NCBI RefSeq assembly: GCF_003259185.1
Contig: NZ_QGMP01000002.1
Coordinates: 1 to 64,000 of the forward strand
DNA: 64,000 nt
Source: Isoalcanivorax indicus
GTDB taxonomy: Bacteria > Pseudomonadota > Gammaproteobacteria > Pseudomonadales > Alcanivoracaceae
Direction: 5' to 3'
Positions 45,173-54,234 of the stretch are shown here, one piece after another; position 1 is the first letter of the stretch, and every line of letters begins with the position of its first letter. The position numbers and the translations under genes are program-made. The notes below the pieces were generated by a model. It did not search any database. It was not told the origin of the DNA and saw only the letters and a list, made by a program, of their open reading frames with translations.

Positions 45173-45583
45173 TTACTGCTCGGGATAATTACGCACCGGC
45201 CCGGTACGCTCCCGCGCCCTGCGATCTGCATCACGCATGGCATCACTCTGGCCCTGGCGACGCTGCTCCGAGTCCCGTCGCATGTCCTCGCCACGTTGTT
45301 GCGTGTCCTGACGCTGCCGGGCATCACGCTCACGAAGGGTCTCGCGCTGCTGGTCGCCTTGCTCCCGCATCCGCTCACCGCGTTCACGCGCTGCATCGCG
45401 ATTTGCCTCACCACGCTCGCGGGCATGCTCGCGCGCTTCGTCAGCCGTCAGTCGCTGCTCGGCCGCCTGCTGCGCGGCACCGGCTCGCTCCGCACCATCG
45501 CGCTGGGCGGGCTGGGCCTGCGCCGACGCCGCTGCTGCCAACGCCAGACTCAGCAATGTCATTCTCGAAAAACCTGTCTTCAT
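45173..45583 (-). CDS. Exported Arg/Glu/Gln-rich helical protein
   Basis: This 136-residue protein has a signal peptide (MKTGFSRMTLLSLALAAAASAQA). The mature region is almost wholly charged and polar, rich in Arg, Glu, Gln, Asp and Ala (REHARERGEANRDAARERGE and similar), predicted as a long single helix or coiled coil. The start at 45583 has GGGAG 6 bases upstream and places the signal at the N-terminus. I do not recognise a family. It could be a periplasmic or surface spacer. A hydrolase gene lies 29 bases upstream on the same strand. Confidence 0.65.
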   Translation of the reverse strand: MKTGFSRMTLLSLALAAAASAQAQPAQRDGAERAGAAQQAAEQRLTADEAREHARERGEANRDAARERGERMREQGDQQRETLRERDARQRQDTQQRGEDMRRDSEQRRQGQSDAMRDADRRARERTGPVRNYPEQ

Positions 45584-45612
45584 GTCTCTACTCCCAGTCA
45601 ATACAGGTGCGT

Positions 45613-46584
45613 TCAACCCAGATGCTTGTCGATGATCTGTCGCACCTGCTTGCGAATATCCGGATGCTCATTGGCCAACTGATGCCGTGCACCCTTGAGC
45701 ACATGAATCTCCGGCTGATGGAACTTGTCTTCGATAATGCTCAGGTTATGCCGCCAGTCAACGGTCTCATCCATATCGCCCTGGATGATGACCGGGCTGA
45801 CCTGCACGGCCCCGGCGCGCTCGAAGGTCGGTATCCATTTTTTCAGCGCGGATACCCAGCGTGCAGAGAGTGCGCGGTGCTGTAAAGGGTCCAGATGCTC
45901 CAGAAAGTGTAAAAAATCAGGATCATTCGAGTTAACTGTAAAAACGCGTTTTACATAGTCCCGGAACGGGCTGACCAGCGCATGCAGAATACGCCCGGAA
46001 CGCCAGGCAAACGGACGCACCAGGGGGGCCAGCAAAATGACTTTCTCGAAGGGTGACGGCACCCCCTGCACCGCCGTACTGACCAGATAATCCATGACAA
46101 TCGCACCGCCGGTGCTCTGGGCAATGACATGCCAGGGGCGCGGAAATCCATTTGCCTTGTTGGTCAGACACTGATGCAGAACGTCCCGATAGATGAGGAA
46201 ATCGTCAATCGCAGCACGGGGCCCCGATGACAATCCGTGCCCGGGCAGGTCATAGGCCAGCACGGCGTAACCACGCTCAAGAAGGTGGCCGACCACATGC
46301 CGATAGAGCCCCACATGATCGAAATAACCATGCACCACCAGCACCGTGCCCCGCGCCTGCGGTGGCAGCCAGCCGTGCACGGCGATCGTATGCCCGGCCG
46401 CGTCGAAGTATCCGAACGCATGCAACAGATCCGGGTACTGGCGCGCGAAATCGATACCGTAATATTCCGCATAGCGTTTCGCCTCACCGCTAATCACCTG
46501 CGGCGCCGTCCAGTCCAGCGGCTGCCAGCCGGACTGTATGGCGTCGATATCAAAAGGCGGCGAGGCATCGGGTGGTGAACTCAT
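45613..46584 (-). CDS. Alpha/beta hydrolase, lysophospholipase/monoacylglycerol lipase-like
   Basis: This 323-residue hydrolase has the oxyanion HG (VLVVHGYFDHVGLYRH, about 82-96), DLPGHGLSSGPR (112-123), and nucleophile Ser157 in an atypical elbow AQSTGG. Asp in GDMDETVDW and His in KGARHQLANE complete a likely triad. The pattern matches PldB/monoglyceride lipase hydrolases, so a lipid ester substrate is probable. No signal peptide is evident, suggesting a cytoplasmic or membrane-associated enzyme. The start at 46584 was chosen because the upstream extension has no similarity to the family. Confidence 0.85.
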   Translation of the reverse strand: MSSPPDASPPFDIDAIQSGWQPLDWTAPQVISGEAKRYAEYYGIDFARQYPDLLHAFGYFDAAGHTIAVHGWLPPQARGTVLVVHGYFDHVGLYRHVVGHLLERGYAVLAYDLPGHGLSSGPRAAIDDFLIYRDVLHQCLTNKANGFPRPWHVIAQSTGGAIVMDYLVSTAVQGVPSPFEKVILLAPLVRPFAWRSGRILHALVSPFRDYVKRVFTVNSNDPDFLHFLEHLDPLQHRALSARWVSALKKWIPTFERAGAVQVSPVIIQGDMDETVDWRHNLSIIEDKFHQPEIHVLKGARHQLANEHPDIRKQVRQIIDKHLG

Positions 46585-46696
46585 GACCAGAGCATACCCG
46601 CACACTGCTCGGGCGGCGAGTCCAGGCGTTGTCACGACACAAACATGACGCAGCCTGCATCACACTGACCGATTCAACCATCACGGAAGTCCAGGC

Positions 46697-47308
46697 ATGT
46701 CAGCGTTAACCCGTTTTGACCCGGCGACCATGCCGCAACGGCACCGCGCCCGCTTCGTCAATGCACTGACTGGCTTCAAGAGCGCCAACCTGGTGGGCAC
46801 CCGGGACCCCCATGGCCGGGAGAACCTGGCCCTGTTCAGTTCCGCCGTGCATCTTGGCGCGGACCCGGCGCTCCTCGGCCTGATCAGCCGCCCACCCGTA
46901 TCCGAGCGTCACACCCTGGAAAACATCCTGAGCACCGGCGTCTTCACCCTGAACCAGGTCCATGACGGCATCATCCAGGCCGCCCACCAGACCAGCGCGC
47001 GCTATCCCCGGGACGCGAGCGAGTTTGTGGCCTGCGGCCTGACGCCGTGGTACTCCGGCACGCTGGACGCGCCCTATGTGCTGGAAAGTCGTCTGAGGCT
47101 GGGCCTGCGGCTGCGCGAGACGATACCCGTCACCCTCAACAATACCGTGCTGATCATTGGCGAAATCGTGGAGGTGCTGACCCTGGCCAGCGCTGTGGGA
47201 GAAGATGGCCACATTGATATAACGCAGCTCGACGCTGTCGCCATTTCCGGCCTGGACAGCTATCACCGTACACAGCCACTGGCGCGTTATCCCTACGCCA
47301 AACCCTGA
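46697..47308 (+). CDS. Flavin reductase-like FMN-binding protein
   Basis: This 203-residue protein belongs to the flavin-reductase-like split-barrel family. The N-terminal RHRARFVNALTGFKSANLVGTRD and LALFSSAVHLGADPALLGLISRPP resemble the FMN-binding loop, and NILSTGVFTLNQV follows. Related proteins reduce FMN or bind it as a redox chromoprotein. No partner monooxygenase lies beside it. It is divergent from the hydrolase gene and ends at a bidirectional terminator shared with fba. Confidence 0.82.
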   Translation: MSALTRFDPATMPQRHRARFVNALTGFKSANLVGTRDPHGRENLALFSSAVHLGADPALLGLISRPPVSERHTLENILSTGVFTLNQVHDGIIQAAHQTSARYPRDASEFVACGLTPWYSGTLDAPYVLESRLRLGLRLRETIPVTLNNTVLIIGEIVEVLTLASAVGEDGHIDITQLDAVAISGLDSYHRTQPLARYPYAKP

Positions 47309-47333
47309 GGTCAAGTTCCGCACGAAAACAACA

Positions 47334-47391
47334 GCCCGGCACGAAAAAGCCCGCCAGGGCGAATGCCAGGGCGGGCTTTTTCGTGCCGGGC
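47334..47391. terminator. Long perfect bidirectional terminator
   Basis: Two 22-base arms (47334-47355 and 47370-47391) are perfectly complementary, with a 14-base loop. Runs of five A and five T inside the arms give a GC hairpin followed by a U tract in both directions. It lies between the convergent flavin-reductase gene and fba. Confidence 0.92.
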
Positions 47392-47397
47392 GGGCGC

Positions 47398-48462
47398 TTA
47401 TTTTACACGCGGGTCCAGCTCACCTTTTTCATAACGCTGGAACATGACTTCCAGTGACAGCGGCGTGATCTTGCTGGCGTTGCCGGCAGTGCCGAAGGCC
47501 TCGTAACGGGCAATGCAGATATCTTTCATGGCCTGGGTGGCCACCGCCAGATATTTGCGCGGGTCGAACTCCGACTTGTTCTGGCCCAGGAAACGACGGA
47601 TGGCGCCGGTGCTGGCCAGTCGCAGGTCCGTATCGATATTCACCTTGCGCACGCCGTGACGGATACCTTCCTGAATTTCTTCCACCGGCACGCCATAGGT
47701 TTCCGGAATTTCGCCACCGAACTCGTTGATGATCTCGAGCCAGTCCTGCGGTACCGAGGAGGAGCCGTGCATGACCAGGTGCGTATCGGGAATACGGGCG
47801 TGAATCGCCTTGATGCGGTCAATGGCCAGAATGTCCCCGGTGGGCGGACGGGTAAACTTGTAGGCGCCGTGGCTGGTGCCGATGGCGATGGCCAGGGCAT
47901 CCACTTTGGTGGCCTTGACGAAGTCAGCCGCTTCTTCGGGGTCGGTGAGCATCTGGCTGTGATCCAGAATGCCTTCGGCACCGATGCCATCCTCTTCACC
48001 GGCCTGGCCAGTTTCCAGGGAACCCAGGCAGCCCAGTTCGCCTTCCACGGACACACCACAGGCATGGGCCATGGCCACAGCCGTCTGGGTCACCCGCACG
48101 TTGTAGTCGTAATCCATGGGGGTCTTGCCGTCTTCACCCAGCGAACCATCCATCATCACCGATGAAAAACCGAGCTGGATGGAGCGCTGGCATACCGCCG
48201 GGCTGGTGCCGTGATCCTGATGCATCACCACCGGAATATGTGGAAACTCCTCGATAGCGGCCAGGATCAGGTGGCGCAGGAAAGGCGCGCCGGCGTATTT
48301 GCGGGCGCCCGCAGACGCTTGCACGATCACTGGCGAATCCGTCTGATCCGCCGCTTCCATGATGGCGCGCATCTGCTCCAGATTGTTGACGTTGAAAGCC
48401 GGTACGCCGTAGCCATATTCGGCGGCGTGGTCCAGCAACTGTCGCATGCTGATCAGTGCCAT
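47398..48462 (-). CDS. fba: Class II fructose-bisphosphate aldolase
   Basis: This 354-residue zinc-dependent aldolase cleaves or forms fructose-1,6-bisphosphate. Zinc-ligand histidines lie in [11 protein letters not shown] and [20 protein letters not shown] and the phosphate-binding [11 protein letters not shown] are present. The length matches the class IIA Calvin-cycle-type subtype of Pseudomonas. The ribosome-binding site GAGGAGAATCAC precedes the ATG. It is the last gene of tkt-gap/epd-pgk-fba. In a non-sugar-using organism this operon would run mainly toward gluconeogenesis. Confidence 0.96.
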   Translation of the reverse strand: MALISMRQLLDHAAEYGYGVPAFNVNNLEQMRAIMEAADQTDSPVIVQASAGARKYAGAPFLRHLILAAIEEFPHIPVVMHQDHGTSPAVCQRSIQLGFSSVMMDGSLGEDGKTPMDYDYNVRVTQTAVAMAHACGVSVEGELGCLGSLETGQAGEEDGIGAEGILDHSQMLTDPEEAADFVKATKVDALAIAIGTSHGAYKFTRPPTGDILAIDRIKAIHARIPDTHLVMHGSSSVPQDWLEIINEFGGEIPETYGVPVEEIQEGIRHGVRKVNIDTDLRLASTGAIRRFLGQNKSEFDPRKYLAVATQAMKDICIARYEAFGTAGNASKITPLSLEVMFQRYEKGELDPRVK

Positions 48463-48489
48463 GTGATTCTCCTCAATTCATCCTGTCTG

Positions 48490-49641
48490 TCAGCGATCCA
48501 GGATCGCTACGGCCGGCAGTGTCTTGCCTTCCAGGAATTCCAGGAAAGCGCCACCGCCGGTGGAAATGTAGGACACCTGCTCGGTGATACCGTATTTATC
48601 CACCGCCGCCAGCGTGTCACCGCCGCCCGCAATGGAAAAGGCATCGCTTTCCGCGATCGCCTCGGCCAGCTCCCGGGTACCCCCGGCAAACTGGTCAAAC
48701 TCGAACACACCCACCGGCCCGTTCCAGACAATGGTGCGTGCTTCTTTCATCAATGCTGCAAACACATGCGCCGTTTTCGGCCCCACATCGAGAATCATCT
48801 CGTCATCAGCCACCTCGTCCACGGATTTCGTGACCGCTTCGGCATCGGCCGAGAATTCGCGCGCCACCACCACATCCACAGGCAGAGGAATATTCACTTT
48901 CGCCGCAATACGCCGGGCCGCGTCAATCAGGTCATGCTCGCACAGCGACTTGCCCACGGGCTTGCCCGCTGCCGCCAGGAAGGTATTGGCAATGCCGCCG
49001 CCCACAATCAGCTGATCGACCTTGTCGGCCAGGGATTCAAGCACTTCCAGTTTGGTGGACACCTTGGCGCCCCCGACAATAGCCACCAGGGGTTTGGCCG
49101 GATTTTCCAGCGCCTTGCCCAGCGCATCCAGCTCTGCCGCCAGCAGCGGGCCGGCACAGGCCACCGGCGCGAATTTCGCCACACCGTGTGTGGAGGCCTG
49201 GGCGCGATGCGCCGTGCCGAAGGCATCCATGACAAAGACATCGCACAGCGCGGCCATTCTTTTCGACAGCGCCTCGTCGTCTTTCTTTTCACCCTTGTTG
49301 AACCGCACGTTCTCGCACAGTACCAGATCGCCTTCTGCCACCTCGACGCCATCCAGCCAGTCGCGCACCAACGGCACGTCACGCTCCAGCAGCAGGCCGA
49401 GATGTTCGGCCACCGGCTTCAGCGAGGCGCCTTCATCGAACTGGCCCTCTTCGGGCCGCCCCAGGTGTGACATCAGCATCACGCGTGCGCCCGCATCCAG
49501 CGCATGGCGGATAGTGGGTAGCGACGCACGAATCCGCGCATCACTGGTCACCTTGCCGTCTTTCACCGGCACATTGAGATCTTCGCGGATCAGTACGCGC
49601 TTGCCCTTCAGATCCAGATCCGTCATGCGCAGAATGGCCAT
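48490..49641 (-). CDS. pgk: Phosphoglycerate kinase
   Basis: This 383-residue kinase interconverts 1,3-bisphosphoglycerate and 3-phosphoglycerate. It has [17 protein letters not shown] at the N-terminus, [11 protein letters not shown], the hinge region [14 protein letters not shown] and C-terminal [13 protein letters not shown]. The start at 49641 has GAGGTAGCACG upstream and matches the family length; a 64-codon upstream extension is a spurious overlap with the dehydrogenase gene. It lies 34 bases after gap/epd and 27 bases before fba. Its product feeds serA. Confidence 0.96.
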   Translation of the reverse strand: MAILRMTDLDLKGKRVLIREDLNVPVKDGKVTSDARIRASLPTIRHALDAGARVMLMSHLGRPEEGQFDEGASLKPVAEHLGLLLERDVPLVRDWLDGVEVAEGDLVLCENVRFNKGEKKDDEALSKRMAALCDVFVMDAFGTAHRAQASTHGVAKFAPVACAGPLLAAELDALGKALENPAKPLVAIVGGAKVSTKLEVLESLADKVDQLIVGGGIANTFLAAAGKPVGKSLCEHDLIDAARRIAAKVNIPLPVDVVVAREFSADAEAVTKSVDEVADDEMILDVGPKTAHVFAALMKEARTIVWNGPVGVFEFDQFAGGTRELAEAIAESDAFSIAGGGDTLAAVDKYGITEQVSYISTGGGAFLEFLEGKTLPAVAILDR

Positions 49642-49675
49642 CGTGCTACCTCTGTTTGGCGTCGTTCTCTGTGTT

Positions 49676-50686
49676 TTACGGGTGCCGGGCCAGCCAACTG
49701 ACCAGATCCAGCAGTCGGTTGGCATAACCCCATTCGTTGTCGTACCAGGCCACCACTCGCACCATGTCGCCCTGGACACGGGTCTGGGTGGCATCAAAAA
49801 TCGCCGACTCGCTGCGGTGATTGAAATCCACACTCACCAGCGGGTCATTATTGTAGCCGATCAGCCACGGCACTTCGTCCGCACGCCGGGCCATCAGCCC
49901 ATTGACCTCACTGGCCGTGGGCACCTGGCGCAGCCGCAGGGTCAGGTCCACCATGGCCACATTCAGTGTCGGCACCCGGATGGAGCCCCCACTGATGCGC
50001 CCGGCCAGTTGCGGCAGAATCTGCTGCACCGCGCCGATAGCGCTGGAGGTGGTCGGCACAATATTCTGCGCCGCCGCCCGGCCCCGACGCGGATCGCGAT
50101 GCACGTGGTCCAGCAACGTCTGATCAGACGTGTAGGCATGGACCTCCTTCATCAGCACCTGTTCCACGCCCCAGGCCTGATCCAGCGCCGCCAGCAGCGG
50201 CGCGATGGCGTGGGTCGTGCAGGAAGCGGCGGACAGCACCCGCTGCCCCGGCTGCAGCGTTTCATGATTCACGCCATACACCAGCAACGCATCCGCCTGA
50301 TCAAACGGCACCGCCCCGATGATCACGCGCTGGGCGCCAGCACGCAGGTGCTCACTGGCTTCATCATGACCACGGAAGACGCCGGTGCACTCCAGCGCGA
50401 GACCGATCCCCATGTCCTGCCAGGGCAAACCGGCGGGGTCCTCATTGCTGAACAGGCGTGCGGTGTGCCGCCCCACCGTCAGGCCGTCCGCCCCCAGCGC
50501 CGCCAGCCCCGGAAAGGGCCCGTGGGTAGAATCAAAGCGGGTCAGATACAGCAGGTCCTCGGGGCGACCGAGATCATTGATCGCCACCAGCGAAAAGGGC
50601 GCTTGCCAGCCTCCCGCCTCGCGCTCCGCGAGCGCCCGGACAAATGACCGGCCGATGCGACCATAACCATTCAGTGCCACACGCAT
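49676..50686 (-). CDS. Glyceraldehyde-3-phosphate or erythrose-4-phosphate dehydrogenase
   Basis: This 336-residue GAPDH-superfamily enzyme has NAD-binding [17 protein letters not shown], catalytic Cys156 in [13 protein letters not shown], partner His183 in [10 protein letters not shown], and [16 protein letters not shown]. The C-terminus has [15 protein letters not shown]. The segment after the nucleophile is CTTHAIAP instead of the common CTTNCLAP, so the second conserved Cys is missing. Operon order resembles E. coli epd-pgk-fba, which suggests Epd (pyridoxine pathway), but a GAPDH role in gluconeogenesis is equally possible. It lies 13 bases after tkt. Confidence 0.88.
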   Translation of the reverse strand: MRVALNGYGRIGRSFVRALAEREAGGWQAPFSLVAINDLGRPEDLLYLTRFDSTHGPFPGLAALGADGLTVGRHTARLFSNEDPAGLPWQDMGIGLALECTGVFRGHDEASEHLRAGAQRVIIGAVPFDQADALLVYGVNHETLQPGQRVLSAASCTTHAIAPLLAALDQAWGVEQVLMKEVHAYTSDQTLLDHVHRDPRRGRAAAQNIVPTTSSAIGAVQQILPQLAGRISGGSIRVPTLNVAMVDLTLRLRQVPTASEVNGLMARRADEVPWLIGYNNDPLVSVDFNHRSESAIFDATQTRVQGDMVRVVAWYDNEWGYANRLLDLVSWLARHP

Positions 50687-50699
50687 GGTGTGCCCCGTA

Positions 50700-52706
50700 T
50701 CAGCCGATGAGCTCGGCCACTGCCTGCTTCACGGCGTCGGCCGTGATATTGAAGTGTTTGAACAGATCACCCGCCGGCGCCGAGGCACCAAAGCTGTTCA
50801 TCCCGATAATGCGGCCGTCGAGGCCGACGAACCGGTACCAGTAATCCGTAATCGCTGCTTCCACCGCCACGCGCTTGCGCACCGCACTCGGCAACACCTG
50901 CTCGCGATAGTCAGCATCCTGCGCCAGGAAGGCCTCGACACAGGGCATGGACACCACACGCACATTCACGCCATCCAGCGCCGCCGCCGCGTCCATGGCC
51001 AGATGCACCTCGGAACCGGTGGCAATAATGATCGCCTCCGGCTCACCGTCACCCGTCTGGTGCAGCACGTAACCGCCTCGGGCAATGTTCGCCAGGGTCG
51101 CGTCATCGCGGGTCATGCAGGGCAGGCCCTGACGCGTGAACACCAGCGCCGAAGGGCCGTCCGTGCGCTCGATAGCCGCCTTCCAGGACACCGCAGACTC
51201 CACGGTGTCGCAGGGGCGCCAGGTGCGCATGTTCGGGGTCATGCGCAGGTTCGCCAACTGCTCGACAGGCTGATGGGTCGGGCCGTCTTCGCCCAGACCG
51301 ATGGAGTCGTGGGTGTACACCAGAATGGTGGGCTGCTTCATCAGCGCCGCCATGCGCACCGCGTTACGAGCGTATTCCATGAAGACCAGGAAGGTACCGC
51401 CGTAGGGACGCACGCCGCCGTGCAGCTGCATGCCGTTCATGATCGCGGTCATGCCGAATTCACGCACGCCGTAATGCACATAGTTGCCGCTGGCATCCTC
51501 GGCCTTGAGCGCTTTCGAGCCTTTCCAGATGGTGTTGTTGGAGCCGGCCAGGTCCGCCGAGCCGCCGGTCAGCTCCGGCAACAGCGGGCCGAAGGCGTCC
51601 AGGCAGTTCTGGCTGGCCTTGCGGGTGGCCACTTTTTCCATCTTGTTCTGGCATTCGCGGATATAAGCCTCCGCCTGCGCCGCAAAGTCTGCGGGCAGGT
51701 CACCCTTGAGCCGGCGGCTCAACTCCGCAGCCAGCTCAGGATGCTGCTGGCCATAGCCGTGCATCAGGGCTTTCCAGTCCGTCTCGGCCGCAGCACCCGC
51801 CTCGCGCGCATTCCAGGCCTCATAAATGGGCTGCGGAATCTCGAAGGGGCCATGTGCCCAGCCGAGCTCCTTGCGCGTCAGGGCAATCTCGTCATCGCCC
51901 AGCGCCGCACCGTGGCACTCTTCCTTGCCCTGCTTGTTGGGCGAGCCGAAGCCGATCACGGTCTTGCAGCAGATCAGGGTCGGCTGATCCGGGTTCTTGC
52001 GGGCATTCTCGATGGCGGCCTGCACCTCCACCGGATCGTGACCATTCACATTCGGGATCACATGCCAGCCGTAGGCGCGGAAACGCTCCACGGTGTCGTC
52101 CGTGAACCAGCCGTCCACCTCACCGTCGATGGAAATGCCGTTGTCGTCATAGAAAGCGATCAGCTTGCCGAGACCCAGCGTGCCCGCCAGCGAGCAGACT
52201 TCGTGGGAAATACCCTCCATCAGGCAGCCATCGCCCAGGAAACAGTAGGTATAGTGATCGACCACCGGAAAGCCATCACGGTTGAACTGTGCCGCCAGCT
52301 GCTTCTCGGCCAGCGCCATTCCCACGGCATTGGCAATGCCCTGGCCCAGCGGGCCGGTGGTGGTTTCCACCCCCACACACTCTTCGTGCTCCGGATGCCC
52401 CGCAGTGGGGCTGTGCAACTGACGGAAGCGTTTCAGGTCGTCGATGGACAGGTCGTAACCGCTCAGGTGAAGCAGGCTGTAGAGCAGCATCGAGCCATGG
52501 CCGTTGGACAGCACGAACCGGTCCCGGTTGGGCCAGTCCGGATTGGCCGGATTGTGGCGCAGGAAGCCGCGCCACAGCACCTCGGCGATGTCAGCCATGC
52601 CCATGGGCGCACCGGGATGCCCGGAGTTGGCCTGCTGCACGGCGTCCATACTCAGCGCACGAATGGCGTTGGCAAGGTCACGAGGACCGGGGCTTGAGGC
52701 GGGCAT
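50700..52706 (-). CDS. tkt: Transketolase
   Basis: This 668-residue thiamine-diphosphate enzyme moves two-carbon units between sugar phosphates. It has [36 protein letters not shown], the thiamine-binding [13 protein letters not shown] near residue 157, and pyrimidine-domain [18 protein letters not shown]. The start at 52706 ([11 protein letters not shown]) gives the family length (about 665); 20 more codons are possible but not supported. It heads the tkt-gap/epd-pgk-fba operon and works with rpiA. Confidence 0.96.
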   Translation of the reverse strand: MPASSPGPRDLANAIRALSMDAVQQANSGHPGAPMGMADIAEVLWRGFLRHNPANPDWPNRDRFVLSNGHGSMLLYSLLHLSGYDLSIDDLKRFRQLHSPTAGHPEHEECVGVETTTGPLGQGIANAVGMALAEKQLAAQFNRDGFPVVDHYTYCFLGDGCLMEGISHEVCSLAGTLGLGKLIAFYDDNGISIDGEVDGWFTDDTVERFRAYGWHVIPNVNGHDPVEVQAAIENARKNPDQPTLICCKTVIGFGSPNKQGKEECHGAALGDDEIALTRKELGWAHGPFEIPQPIYEAWNAREAGAAAETDWKALMHGYGQQHPELAAELSRRLKGDLPADFAAQAEAYIRECQNKMEKVATRKASQNCLDAFGPLLPELTGGSADLAGSNNTIWKGSKALKAEDASGNYVHYGVREFGMTAIMNGMQLHGGVRPYGGTFLVFMEYARNAVRMAALMKQPTILVYTHDSIGLGEDGPTHQPVEQLANLRMTPNMRTWRPCDTVESAVSWKAAIERTDGPSALVFTRQGLPCMTRDDATLANIARGGYVLHQTGDGEPEAIIIATGSEVHLAMDAAAALDGVNVRVVSMPCVEAFLAQDADYREQVLPSAVRKRVAVEAAITDYWYRFVGLDGRIIGMNSFGASAPAGDLFKHFNITADAVKQAVAELIG

Positions 52707-52851
52707 GTAGCGGGCTCCTGGGCTGTCTGACACGTCATCAATCAAGAACGGCGCCTGCCGGGACAAGCCGGGGCGCCGATCAAAGGGGCGCTATTGTCGC
52801 CCAGGTGGGGGCTGGCGGCAAACTGTCACGACCGATGCTTGGCAGGCGCTT

Positions 52852-53035
52852 TCATGCGCACAGGGGTGAAAGCGCCTCCAGGTCGATACTGGCCGCCGCT
52901 TCCAGGTCATAATCCGCCTCAGAACTGGGGGCTTGTGCCCAGGACACGTGCCAGCCGGTTCTGGCTGATCCCCAGCGGCACCATGAACTCTTCCATCAGC
53001 ACTTTGCCGGGATGAACGTTCGGCAATTTGCTCAT
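52852..53035 (-). pseudogene. higA antitoxin remnant with internal deletions
   Basis: From an intact ATG with ribosome-binding site AGGAGGGTTTA, the frame encodes MSKLPNVHPGKVLMEEFMV, PLGISQNRLAR and VLGTSPQF, then stops at 52919 after 38 residues. This is the N-terminus of an XRE-type HigA antitoxin (normally about 95-100 residues). The other frame then resumes with DYDLEAAASIDLEALSPLCA and stops at 52852, matching a HigA C-terminus. The simplest reading is one deletion between two RLAR-coding repeats plus a short frame-shifting deletion. The antitoxin would lack most of its DNA-binding domain. Confidence 0.72.
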
Positions 53036-53091
53036 TAAACCCTCCTGCAGATGAGTTCGGCTTCCCTGTCGATGAAGCTGCTGATCGCCAT
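53035..53091 (-). pseudogene. higB toxin remnant, 18 codons
   Basis: The frame MAISSFIDREAELICRRV ends in TAA, which shares a base with the higA ATG. It resembles the first residues of HigB/RelE-like toxins (typically M-I-x-SF-x-D-R/K-E-x-E-x-I). The remaining 75 or so residues, including the catalytic ones, are gone. Gene order toxin then antitoxin and the adjacent operator support the assignment. Confidence 0.58.
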
Positions 53092-53100
53092 GGGCAAGCC

Positions 53101-53117
53101 ATAACGCACTGCGTTAT
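53101..53117. promoter_or_regulatory. Palindromic operator of the decayed higBA locus
   Basis: ATAACGCA, one central base, TGCGTTAT form a perfect 8-bp dyad, 9 bases upstream of the higB remnant start. Toxin-antitoxin operons are autorepressed at such palindromes, so this is the probable old HigA operator. It could still be bound by a HigA encoded elsewhere. Confidence 0.55.
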
Positions 53118-53134
53118 ATATGGCGCAGCTCGTC

Positions 53135-53176
53135 ATGCCACCCCTATATCAAAAAGTTTTGATATAGGGGTGGCAT
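53135..53176. promoter_or_regulatory. Perfect 42-bp palindrome before the SahR-like gene
   Basis: Arms 53135-53154 and 53157-53176 are perfectly complementary over 20 bases with a 2-base centre; the inner part is ATATCAAAA...TTTTGATAT. It ends 20 bases before the ATG at 53197 and would overlap the promoter. Position and symmetry suggest an autoregulatory operator for the dimeric ArsR-type regulator. Confidence 0.75.
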
Positions 53177-53196
53177 TCCTCTAAACTCGCCCTCTT

Positions 53197-54201
53197 ATGA
53201 CACTGCCACAGCCGCAACCACAGCTGCCCGAGGGTGGCGACCTGCTGGACGCACTGACCGGCCTGCTCCGCGCTGCCGGCGATGGCCTGCGACTGCAGGT
53301 CTTGCAGGTACTGGGCAGCAACAGCTTTGCAGTGCTGGAACTGTGCGAGGTGCTGGCAGTGCGGCAATCCGGCATGAGCCACCACCTGAAAGTGCTGGCC
53401 AGGGCAGGGCTTGTGGAGCAGCGGCGGGAGGGCAACACCATCTTTTATCGGCGGCGGCTGCCGACGGCCGAGGGCGAGCCCGCCCTGCTGCACCAGGCGC
53501 TGCTGGACGAACTGGATGCACTGCCGCTGGCCACCGAGGTGGCCGAGCGGCTGGCCGGGGTGGTGGCCCGTCGGGCCGAGCAGAGCCGGGCTTTCTTTGA
53601 TCGTCATGCCGGGGATCTGGCGGCTCGCCAGGACCTGATCGCTGACTTTGATCAGTACGGCGAGCTGGCGGCGGAGATGCTGGCCCGGGCACTGCCGGAG
53701 GGCGGCCAGGCGGCACTGGAGATCGGACCCGGCGATGGTCGCTTCCTGGCCTGGCTGGCGGGCCGTTTCGAGCAGGTGACCGGGCTGGACAATACCCGCG
53801 CCATGCTGGATCACGCACGCCGCAGTGTGCAGGGCCTGAAAAATGTCACGCTGTGTCTGGGAGAATGGCCGCAGGCGGCACCACCACGCCAGTTTGACGC
53901 GGTAGTGTTGAACATGGTGCTGCATCACTTGCCTGCACCCGGCGACAGTTTCATCAGCGCCGCCCGACGCCTGCGTCGCGGCGGCGTGCTGCTGGTCACC
54001 GAACTGAGCCGCCACGACCAGGCCTGGACCCGCGACAATTGCGGTGATCAGTGGCTGGGCTTCGAGGAGGCCGAACTGACCGGCTGGGCAGAGCGGGCCG
54101 GGCTGACATTGCTGGAAAGCCAGTTTCTGGCATTACGTAACGGTTTTCAGGTCCAGGTGCGCACCTTTGCCCACCTGGATGCCACGACATTCACTACCTG
54201 A
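53197..54201 (+). CDS. ArsR-family regulator fused to a methyltransferase domain (SahR-like)
   Basis: This 334-residue protein has an ArsR winged helix at about residues 20-90 (LAVRQSGMSHHLKVLARAGLVEQRREGNTIFYRRRL) and a class I methyltransferase fold with SAM/SAH loop ALEIGPGDGRF at 173-183. It stands directly upstream of metK, ahcY and metF. SahR regulators of Proteobacteria are ArsR-type and control SAM-cycle genes in response to SAH; in this fused form the methyltransferase domain probably serves as the sensor. No metal-binding CxC is visible in the helix. The start lacks a clear ribosome-binding site. The palindrome at 53135-53176 is the likely operator. Confidence 0.82.
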   Translation: MTLPQPQPQLPEGGDLLDALTGLLRAAGDGLRLQVLQVLGSNSFAVLELCEVLAVRQSGMSHHLKVLARAGLVEQRREGNTIFYRRRLPTAEGEPALLHQALLDELDALPLATEVAERLAGVVARRAEQSRAFFDRHAGDLAARQDLIADFDQYGELAAEMLARALPEGGQAALEIGPGDGRFLAWLAGRFEQVTGLDNTRAMLDHARRSVQGLKNVTLCLGEWPQAAPPRQFDAVVLNMVLHHLPAPGDSFISAARRLRRGGVLLVTELSRHDQAWTRDNCGDQWLGFEEAELTGWAERAGLTLLESQFLALRNGFQVQVRTFAHLDATTFTT

Positions 54202-54234
54202 CAACGACCACATCACCATGGAGTCCCTGCATCG

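Noticed and set aside
50685-52697. 670-codon plus-strand frame opposite tkt
   Set aside because: Antisense to transketolase, which has all its motifs; the His/Arg/Gln-rich product has no recognisable feature.
54202-54234. SAM riboswitch before metK
   Set aside because: The 33-base gap is too short for any known SAM aptamer, and no motif is present.
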